DNA of 17,892 nt, from the NCBI GenBank assembly GCA_024654485.1, contig JANLHO010000060.1, forward strand, positions 1-17,892, in the 5' to 3' direction. A model generated the notes under the pieces. The model saw only the letters and a list, made by a program, of their open reading frames with translations. It made no database searches and was not told the DNA's origin. Within the stretch, counting starts at the first letter, position 1; every line of letters starts with the position of its first letter. The position numbers and the translations under genes were made by a program. Of this stretch, positions 13,239 through 17,892 are shown in pieces. Source of the stretch: Patescibacteria group bacterium. GTDB taxonomy: Bacteria; Patescibacteriota; Minisyncoccia; Phycocordibacterales; UBA2100.

Positions 13239-14414
13239 CTACGCCACCGGCTTCAGGGTCATCCTCCTGTCCTTTGGCTCAAAGAAGGTGATGGTGAAGG
13301 GATACACCTTGCCGAGCTCCAGCTTCGCGCGCAGGTCCTCCTCGCCCGCGAATTCGGAAACGTGCACGAGGCCCGCCACACCCTCTTCTATACTCGCAAG
13401 CGCGCCGTGCTTGTTGTATTTGATGATGACGGCGTCCACCTTCTGGTCTTTGTGATACTTTGCGGCCGCCATCGTCCACGGGTCGTCCACGAGAGCTTTG
13501 ATGGAGAGCGATATCTTGTCGTCTTTTATCTCTATGACCTTCACCTTCACTTGCTCGCCCGCCTTGTAGCGCGTCTTGGGGTTCTCCACGAGAGCCCAAT
13601 CCATCTCGGAGATGTGCACGAGGCCCTCCAGCCCCTCCTCCAGCTTTACGAAGATGCCGAAGTCGGTGGCACCCGTGACGATGCCCTCCAGCGTGTCGCC
13701 CACGTGGTATTTCTCTATGAGAGTGCTGCGCTCCGAGGTGCCCGCGCCCTTTTCGCTGAATATCAGCTTCTGCTCTTTTGGATTCGCGGTGATTATCATC
13801 ACCTCCAGCTTCTGCCCGACCATTTTCTTGAGCTCGGCGAATATCTTGTCTTTGTCGCCGTCGGGTACGCGCGGATAATTTGCGGGGGAGAGCTGCGAGG
13901 CAGGCAGGAATCCCTGCAAGCTGTTCCACATTATGATGAGGCCGCCCTTGTTGGCGTCCGTAATTGGCAGCTCAAATACCGTTTTCTTCTGCAGCGCCGT
14001 CTCGGCCTCGCCCCAGATGAGGGCTTGGCGCGCCTCGCGCAGCGAGAGTTCTATATATCCCTCCGGATTGTCGGCACCGATGACCTTGGCGGCGATGGTG
14101 TCGCCTATGTTGACATTTTTCAGCGTCTCGCGCGCCGAGAGATACTCGCGCCCGTAGATGATGCCGGTGCCAAAGGGGTGCAAATCCACGAAGACGCGCG
14201 CGCGGCCGACCGCGATGACAGGCCCTTCCACCACGTCGTCTATCGCAGGCGGAGAGCCGGCAGAGCGCACAAGCTCGGCCATCGGGCCTTGCTTCTCCGG
14301 TACGACTTCCTCGTTGTTGTCCTCGTTTGTAACTTCTCGTCCCAAGCCCTTCTCACCGGAAGCATCGGCTTCGGTCTGGACTCCGCCTTGGGCGGATTCT
14401 GTTTCTGTAACCAT
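13239..14414 (-). CDS. rpsA: Ribosomal protein S1 homologue, four S1 domains
   Basis: A 391-residue RNA-binding protein. Residues 1-55 are an acidic, disordered N-terminus; four S1 (OB-fold) repeats follow at roughly 60-125, 142-215, 236-306 and 320-390. The third is the clearest (GDTLEGIVTGATDFGIFVKLEEGLEGLVHISEM in outline), the fourth reads VDAVIIKYNKHGALASIEEGVAGLVHVSEF. bS1 helps mRNA bind to the 30S subunit, mainly where Shine-Dalgarno pairing is weak. E. coli S1 has six domains; four-domain forms occur in many bacteria. The ATG is preceded by ACAACAAA and no Shine-Dalgarno, and by a folded leader. Confidence 0.92.
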   Translation of the reverse strand: MVTETESAQGGVQTEADASGEKGLGREVTNEDNNEEVVPEKQGPMAELVRSAGSPPAIDDVVEGPVIAVGRARVFVDLHPFGTGIIYGREYLSARETLKNVNIGDTIAAKVIGADNPEGYIELSLREARQALIWGEAETALQKKTVFELPITDANKGGLIIMWNSLQGFLPASQLSPANYPRVPDGDKDKIFAELKKMVGQKLEVMIITANPKEQKLIFSEKGAGTSERSTLIEKYHVGDTLEGIVTGATDFGIFVKLEEGLEGLVHISEMDWALVENPKTRYKAGEQVKVKVIEIKDDKISLSIKALVDDPWTMAAAKYHKDQKVDAVIIKYNKHGALASIEEGVAGLVHVSEFAGEEDLRAKLELGKVYPFTITFFEPKDRRMTLKPVA

Positions 14415-14530
14415 TTTGTTGTACCCGCCTGAGGCGGGCAGGCGTTCGGGCTATCCTGCCTGCGCTACCGTTACTGTCTGCAGGGAAGCTTTACCGAACG
14501 CTATTAGTAAATAATAATCCCCATGAGGGG
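14415..14530 (-). promoter_or_regulatory. Structured leader of the S1 gene
   Basis: Read on the minus strand from the predicted start near 14530: a cccc-atga-gggg hairpin (14519-14530), a long-range stem gcgttcgg/ccgaacgc (14494-14501 with 14442-14449) enclosing a weaker ccctgc/gcagg(a) pairing, and a 7-bp cccgcct/aggcggg hairpin (14424-14438) ending 9 nt before the ATG. There is no Shine-Dalgarno. Such a multi-hairpin leader without Shine-Dalgarno is the form of the autoregulated E. coli rpsA leader. Confidence 0.5.
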
Positions 14531-14537
14531 TACGCAT

Positions 14538-14566
14538 ACTATATATAGAAGGGGAGTGAAAAGCAA
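14538..14566 (-). promoter_or_regulatory. Promoter of the S1 gene
   Basis: On the minus strand TTGCTT (14566-14561), 17-bp spacer and TATAGT (14543-14538). Confidence 0.55.
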
Positions 14567-14591
14567 ATACCGACCGCTCTTTAGAAAGGAT

Positions 14592-14623
14592 GCTCGGTCG
14601 CCGTGGGAGGACGGCGACCGAGC
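14592..14623 (-). terminator. Hairpin after the small basic gene
   Basis: Perfect 13-bp GC-rich stem (14592-14604 with 14611-14623) and a 6-nt loop; on the minus strand followed by ATCCTTTCT, a poor T-run. It lies 9 nt past the stop of the small basic gene and separates it from the S1 promoter. Confidence 0.65.
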
Positions 14624-14631
14624 TGTGGCGG

Positions 14632-14832
14632 TTAGCAGCCGTGGAACCTTGCTCCTCCCTGGAACGTGCCGGGACTCGGCCCGCCGCCGATGCGTTGACC
14701 CTGTTTCGGCCCCATGTTCTTGGCAGGCTTCTTGACCCCCTCAAGATTTTGACCGAAACGCCGATGTTGGTCACTTGCGCGCGTGACCGGTTTCGAGGAG
14801 CCGTTTCCGGCCCCGTCAACTTTTTTTGCCAT
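14632..14832 (-). CDS. Orphan small basic Gly-rich protein, 66 aa
   Basis: Starts MAKKVDGAGNGSSKP and ends FQGGARFHGC. It is strongly basic, rich in Gly, Lys, Arg and Gln, and predicted disordered, without membrane segment; the only Cys is the last residue. No family is recognised. Support for it being real: a Shine-Dalgarno (GGGGAG, 14842-14837) in front of the ATG, a complete promoter, a leader with two hairpins, and a hairpin terminator after the stop. Composition suggests nucleic-acid or ribosome binding, and the S1 gene follows on the same strand, but both are only hints. A longer frame from 14931 would swallow the promoter and is rejected. Confidence 0.6.
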   Translation of the reverse strand: MAKKVDGAGNGSSKPVTRASDQHRRFGQNLEGVKKPAKNMGPKQGQRIGGGPSPGTFQGGARFHGC

Positions 14833-14842
14833 TTTTCTCCCC

Positions 14843-14931
14843 AAAAGTTGCCTCCCTGGAAGGAGGCGTGGAACATACGGCTCTCCTCGGAGCCGTAAAA
14901 TTATGCTACGACGACCTGCCCCGCAGGTCAA
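14843..14931 (-). promoter_or_regulatory. Promoter and folded leader of the small basic gene
   Basis: On the minus strand TTGACC (14931-14926), 17 bp, TAGCAT (14908-14903). A 7-bp dyad gacctgc/gcaggtc (14913-14919 with 14923-14929) covers part of the -35 and the spacer, as an operator would. Downstream are hairpins acggctc/gagccgt (14877-14883 with 14890-14896) and gcctcc/ggaggc around 14850-14868. Confidence 0.5.
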
Positions 14932-14955
14932 CTCCCGCCCCCATGCACAGAAATT

Positions 14956-14984
14956 TTGCCCGCATGTCGCAGGCAGGCTATACT
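14956..14984 (+). promoter_or_regulatory. Promoter of the leader ORF and MBL-fold gene
   Basis: TTGCCC (14956-14961), 17-bp spacer, TATACT (14979-14984), 7 nt before ATG 14992. Confidence 0.55.
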
Positions 14985-14991
14985 GGCTCGC

Positions 14992-15045
14992 ATGACCTAC
15001 TTTTCCTACAAGCTACAAGCTACAAGCTACGAGCTACCCATATGA
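14992..15045 (+). CDS. 17-aa leader ORF containing a heptamer repeat
   Basis: ATG 7 nt after the -10 box opens MTYFSYKLQATSYELPI, and its TGA overlaps the next gene's ATG as ATGA. Most of the frame is a direct repeat of ctacaag (15006-15033, four copies, the last with one change, plus a partial fifth). It would let ribosomes loaded on a leaderless 5' end reach the downstream start by termination-reinitiation. Translation is inferred, not shown. Confidence 0.4.
   Translation: MTYFSYKLQATSYELPI
15006..15037 (+). repeat. Direct heptamer repeat (ctacaag)
   Basis: CTACAAG x3 (15006-15026), CTACGAG (15027-15033) and CTAC (15034-15037), ending 4 nt before the ATG of the next gene. Same 7-bp period as the inverted elements at 6318, 12013 and 15663, but without an inverted partner. 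Confidence 0.8.
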
Positions 15046-15662
15046 TTTTGACGTATCACGACGGAGCATGTATTCGGGCGAGCGCGGGCGAGACGACGCT
15101 GGTCTTCGGGCCGGTCTCCAAGGAGTCCAAGAATTTCAAGCCGACCAACTTCGGCGCGGATATCGCTTTTATTAGTCTGAATAATCCCGACATGAACGGC
15201 GCGGATGAGGCTGCGCGGGGGGAGAGACAGCCTTTCGTCATTTCCGGCCCCGGCGAGTACGAAGTGAAAGACATCACCGCCGCCGGATTCGCCTCCGGCT
15301 CCAAGTGGGGCGGGGAAGCGCGCACCAACACGCTCTACTCCGTGCACTTTGACGGCATGTCGCTTCTCTACCTCGGCGCCCTGGGCGATACGGACCTGCC
15401 CAAAGAAGTATTGGAGATGGACGCGCCGGATGTACTCATAATCCCCATCGGCGGAAGCGGCGCACTGAATTCGGCCGAAGCACAGAAACTGGCCGTGAAG
15501 CTTGAAGCGAAGATAACCGTTCCTGTTTTGTTTGATGGGAAAAGCCTTAAGCAATTTTTGAAAGAAGCTGGGCAGGAGAGTACGAAGCCGGTGGACAAGC
15601 TCACCCTGAAGCCGCGCGACCTCGTCGGCAGGCAGAGCGATGTGGTGGTAATAAGTAGCTGA
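15042..15662 (+). CDS. MBL-fold (UlaG/COG2220-like) protein lacking the metal motif
   Basis: A 206-residue protein with the strand pattern and landmarks of the UlaG-type metallo-beta-lactamase superfamily: an N-terminal strand pair (ILTYHDGACIRASAGETTLVFGP), PFVISGPGEYEVKDITAAGFAS (64-85), LLYLGALGD (108-116) and DVLIIPIGGSGALNSAEAQKLA. Active relatives carry H-x-H-x-D-H after the third strand; here that site reads FISLNNPDMNGAD (43-55), with no His, so it is probably not a metallohydrolase. ATG 15042 overlaps the stop of the 17-codon leader ORF. After the stop the heptad element B begins at once and runs up to the start of the next gene. Confidence 0.8.
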   Translation: MILTYHDGACIRASAGETTLVFGPVSKESKNFKPTNFGADIAFISLNNPDMNGADEAARGERQPFVISGPGEYEVKDITAAGFASGSKWGGEARTNTLYSVHFDGMSLLYLGALGDTDLPKEVLEMDAPDVLIIPIGGSGALNSAEAQKLAVKLEAKITVPVLFDGKSLKQFLKEAGQESTKPVDKLTLKPRDLVGRQSDVVVISS

Positions 15663-15748
15663 CAGAGAACAGAAACCAGCAAACAGCAAATGCACAGAAG
15701 TGGCCACTTCTGCTGTTCACTGTTCACTGTTCACTGTAAACTGTGTTC
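15663..15748. repeat. Heptad-word inverted element B
   Basis: Fills the entire gap between stop and next ATG. After the stop: CAG, AGAACAG, AAACCAG, CAAACAG, CAAATGC; then a perfect 18-bp palindrome (15695-15712); then TGTTCAC x3 (15714-15734), TGTAAAC (15735-15741), TGTGTTC (15742-15748), abutting the ATG. The arms are imperfectly complementary. The last two words contain the likely -10 of the next gene (TAAACT, 15737-15742). Confidence 0.8.
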
Positions 15749-16117
15749 ATGGTACTTCCCAAAGCAGTAGACGATCTAAAGAAGGACGGGTCCAAGGAAG
15801 ACAAGGTAGCCGTCGCTGGCGGGATAGCCGTCTCGGTCGTCGTCGTACTCCTCGTGGCATGGGCGATATTCTTTTTCCGCTCCGTCTCGCGCGACTCGCA
15901 AGATCTGCAGCTCGGCGGTGGCGCGCAGGACGAATTCAATTTCTCAAGCGTGAGACAGGCGCAGGAGGCGCTCCGGCAACAGCTCTCCAACCCCAACGCA
16001 AGCGATCTGGAAAGCGCGCGCCAGGAATCCTCCGAGCCGGCAGTGATGCAGGCCGCACCCATGCAGACATCGGGGCAGCAGGCGGACCAATTCGGCACCC
16101 CCGCTTCCGGATACTAA
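15749..16117 (+). CDS. Single-pass membrane protein, 122 aa
   Basis: No named family recognised. Residues 1-20 are a charged, Lys/Asp-rich N-terminus, 21-44 one strong membrane helix (VAVAGGIAVSVVVVLLVAWAIFFF), and 45-122 a polar, Gln/Ser-rich tail with a helical stretch (SSVRQAQEALRQQLSN) and a disordered Gln/Pro-rich end. Arrangement of charges does not fix the orientation firmly. A GTG six bases upstream would add two residues; ATG is chosen since it is 6 nt from TAAACT and directly follows the heptad element. It sits between the MBL-fold gene and gyrA, with a 320-bp gap to the latter. Confidence 0.75.
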   Translation: MVLPKAVDDLKKDGSKEDKVAVAGGIAVSVVVVLLVAWAIFFFRSVSRDSQDLQLGGGAQDEFNFSSVRQAQEALRQQLSNPNASDLESARQESSEPAVMQAAPMQTSGQQADQFGTPASGY

Positions 16118-16270
16118 ACAGACACGGCACGGACTTCAGCGCCTGACCTCTTCTGTTGTGCCCGCCATTTAACCGTTCTGCTACCGGGCTAACTCAAGGT
16201 TCCGGCTGTCTCTCCGCCACCTTCACCCATTATCAACTCCTTTTGGTTTAGTACTCTCTCCCGTAACCGC

Positions 16271-16310
16271 ATATTCCTAAGTATTCACGGTCGTGAAGAC
16301 TTAGGAATAT
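16271..16310. repeat. GGTC-loop hairpin element 2
   Basis: Perfect 12-bp outer stem (16271-16282 with 16299-16310), one A/G mismatch, perfect 5-bp inner stem ttcac/gtgaa (16284-16288 with 16293-16297) and loop GGTC. Architecture and core match the hairpin at 7722-7759 read on the minus strand. No T-run follows on +. Confidence 0.75.
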
Positions 16311-16417
16311 GGATGCCCATGGTGTGTTGTTGGTAACGATGTCATAAAGCTCTGTTTCCGGGAGCATTGGCGGATCTGTGCGCCTCCTGCAAATAGGGTG
16401 CAAAAGAGGGATATTTT

Positions 16418-16426
16418 TGGTATAAT
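16418..16426 (+). promoter_or_regulatory. Consensus extended -10 of gyrA
   Basis: TGG plus a perfect TATAAT (16421-16426), 11 nt before the ATG; no good -35, as common with extended -10 promoters. GGGGAG lies 5 nt before the ATG but would fall mostly upstream of the predicted RNA start. Confidence 0.65.
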
Positions 16427-16437
16427 GGGGAGTACAT

Positions 16438-17892
16438 ATGCCCCGAAAAAAGGACGGAAAAAAGGACGATGGCGAAGCTCCTAAGGATCGGCCGGCGGCT
16501 CTCGGGGTGGTGCCGCGCTCCATATCGCAGGAGATGCGTGAGAGCTATCTGGATTATGCGATGTCGGTCATCACGGCTCGCGCCCTTCCCGACGTGCGCG
16601 ACGGCCTGAAGCCCGTGCACAGGCGCATCCTCTACGCGATGCAGGAGGCGGGCCTCACCGTTTCGGCCAAGACGCGCAAGTCGGCCACCGTCGTCGGAGA
16701 CGTGATAGGCAAGTACCACCCGCACGGCGATGCGGCCGTGTACGACTCCATGGTGAAGATGGCGCAGGATTTTACTATGCGGTATCCGCTCATCGTCGGG
16801 CAGGGCAACTTCGGCTCCATAGACGGCGACGCGCCGGCGGCCTACCGCTATACCGAGGCGAAGATGTCGCGGCTTGCGGGAGAGATGCTCCGCGATATAG
16901 AAAAGGATACGGTAGAGTTCCGCCCCAACTACGACAACACAAAGAACGAACCCACCGTATTGCCCGCAGCCATCCCCAACCTGCTATTGAACGGCACTCT
17001 CGGCATAGCGGTCGGCATGGCCTCCAACATCCCCCCGCACAACCTTCGCGAGCTGTGCGAGGCGATCGTGCACCTCATAGAGAATCCGGACGCGACCACG
17101 GACGACCTTTTGAAATTCGTCCAGGGGCCGGATTTTCCGACGGGCTGCATAGCTTTCAACGAGCGTGACATCGCGCACGCCTACGCCACCGGCAGAGGCC
17201 CCGTCGTCGTACGCGGCGACGCCGAGATAACGGAGGGGAAGAAAGGCGATTACCAGATAGTCGTCACATCTATCCCGTTCAGGGTCAACAAAGCCGACCT
17301 TCTGCAAAAAGTCGCCGACCTTGTCCACACAAAAAAGCTGGAAGGAATACGCGACATCCGCGACGAGTCCACCAAAGACATACGCATAGTGATAGAGCTC
17401 AAAGCATCGGCCAATGCGCAGACCGTCCTAAATTATCTCTACAAGCACACGCAGCTTGAGGACACTTTCCACTACAATGTCGTCGCGCTGGTGGAAGGCG
17501 TGCCGCAGACGCTCTCACTCAAAGCGATACTTGAGTACTTCGTAGAGCACCGCAAAGACGTAGTCACCAGAAGGACGAAATACGAGCTCGCTAAGGCCAA
17601 AGACCGCGAACACATCCTGCTCGGTCTCAAAAAAGCGCTTGATCACATAGACGCTATAATCGCCCTCATCAAAAAGAGCAAAGACGTGGACGACGCGCGC
17701 CGTGGGCTAATGACCAAATACAAATTCTCGGAGATACAGGCCAACGCCATCCTTGATATGCGCCTGCAAAAGCTCGCGGGGCTTGAGCGCAAGAAGGTGG
17801 AAGACGAGCTCAATGCGGTGCAAGCATTCATCGCGGAGATGGAAGCGCTCCTAAAAAGCCCCAAAAAGCTTATGGAGCTTATCAAAAAAGAA
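16438..17892 (+). CDS. gyrA: DNA gyrase subunit A, 5' part
   Basis: The first 485 codons of gyrA, open to the right edge. GyrA cuts and rejoins DNA in the type IIA topoisomerase that introduces negative supercoils. After a charged 20-residue lead come the winged-helix domain with VITARALPDVRDGLKPVHRRILYAM (44-68), the helix with HPHGDAAVYDSM (94-105), GQGNFGSIDGD (121-131) and the catalytic Arg137-Tyr138 in AYRYTE. The tower domain and the start of the long coiled coil (EHRKDVVTRRTKYELAKAKDREHILLGL) follow. At the position of E. coli Ser83 there is Ala99, while Asp87 is kept as Asp103. ParC cannot be fully excluded without the C-terminal beta-pinwheel and its GyrA box. Confidence 0.95.
   Translation, partial: MPRKKDGKKDDGEAPKDRPAALGVVPRSISQEMRESYLDYAMSVITARALPDVRDGLKPVHRRILYAMQEAGLTVSAKTRKSATVVGDVIGKYHPHGDAAVYDSMVKMAQDFTMRYPLIVGQGNFGSIDGDAPAAYRYTEAKMSRLAGEMLRDIEKDTVEFRPNYDNTKNEPTVLPAAIPNLLLNGTLGIAVGMASNIPPHNLRELCEAIVHLIENPDATTDDLLKFVQGPDFPTGCIAFNERDIAHAYATGRGPVVVRGDAEITEGKKGDYQIVVTSIPFRVNKADLLQKVADLVHTKKLEGIRDIRDESTKDIRIVIELKASANAQTVLNYLYKHTQLEDTFHYNVVALVEGVPQTLSLKAILEYFVEHRKDVVTRRTKYELAKAKDREHILLGLKKALDHIDAIIALIKKSKDVDDARRGLMTKYKFSEIQANAILDMRLQKLAGLERKKVEDELNAVQAFIAEMEALLKSPKKLMELIKKE

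Larger units (their letters stand above)
16118..16437. other. 320-bp non-coding gap before gyrA
   Basis: No credible gene. 16160-16189 holds a 5-bp gcccg/cgggc hairpin with a long loop; the following sequence, ending ctctccgcca at about 16210-16219, resembles a tRNA 3' end but no cloverleaf can be completed. 16271-16310 is the GGTC-loop hairpin, and 16418-16426 the gyrA promoter. Confidence 0.6.

Noticed and set aside
13182..14432. 416-codon + strand frame opposite the S1 gene.
   Set aside because: Composition (His, Leu, Arg, Val) is typical of antisense frames, and the four S1 domains on the other strand are clear.
14523..14898. Two + strand frames across the S1 upstream region.
   Set aside because: Both run through the GC-rich terminator stem and opposite the Shine-Dalgarno-bearing small gene; no start signals.
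15006..15748. Repeats considered as CRISPR.
   Set aside because: Units are 7 bp, contiguous or nearly so, without 25-40 bp repeats, unique spacers or any cas gene.
16141..16230. tRNA-like stretch: gcccg/cgggc pairing followed by sequence ending ctctccgcca.
   Set aside because: No acceptor partner, D-arm or anticodon stem could be drawn on either strand; at best a decayed remnant, so not listed as a tRNA.

Overview
The window reads as one stretch of chromosome from a Candidate Phyla Radiation (Patescibacteria) bacterium, most likely in Parcubacteria. This placement is an inference from several things together: compact housekeeping genes, almost no Shine-Dalgarno sequences in front of conserved genes, a divergent bS21, a single-domain AICAR transformylase, degenerate versions of familiar enzymes, and small orphan genes between terminators. 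TGA is used as a stop (shikimate-kinase-like gene, ftsA, lepB), so the genetic code is not the Gracilibacteria variant.

Layout. 1-1151 (+): 3' end of an endonuclease/exonuclease/phosphatase-family gene, then a shikimate-kinase-like gene. 1148-1950 (+): a strong promoter, a possible 23-codon leader ORF, a terminator that could act as an attenuator, a long hairpin, a Shine-Dalgarno and an orphan gene closed by a second terminator. 1983-5388 (+): pyrF, pyrE, a membrane-anchored cupredoxin-like protein, a four-helix DoxX-like protein and a stand-alone AICAR transformylase. 5385-11858 (-): lepB, a degenerate histidyl-tRNA-synthetase-like gene, rpsU (bS21), ybeY, ftsA, ftsZ, trxB; trxB and the transformylase gene converge on one shared CTAG. 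12131-13139 (+): pth and a second orphan gene with a full promoter, Shine-Dalgarno and terminator. 13239-14832 (-): a four-domain S1 protein with a structured leader, preceded by a small basic orphan gene. 14992-17892 (+): a 17-codon leader ORF, a metallo-beta-lactamase-fold protein without its metal motif, a one-helix membrane protein and the first 485 codons of gyrA.

Gene expression appears to follow two styles. Most conserved genes have an (often extended) -10 box, TGnTAnnnT, ending only 6-11 nt before the ATG, which predicts leaderless or near-leaderless mRNAs. The three orphan genes instead have a Shine-Dalgarno, and two of them also a complete -35/-10 promoter.

The most unusual content lies between genes. 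Three spaces are built from short words with a period of exactly 7 bp, arranged as inverted arms around a core (ftsZ/trxB, upstream of pth, and the space before the small membrane protein). In two of them the element fills the whole gap from stop codon to next start and also supplies the likely -10. A fourth site has a direct 7-bp repeat inside a small ORF that overlaps the next gene by ATGA. A separate pair of hairpins (7722-7759 and 16271-16310) shares a GGTC-loop core with different but compensated outer stems, as expected for an interspersed REP/MITE-like family. No CRISPR array, rRNA, confident tRNA, transposase or phage gene was found.
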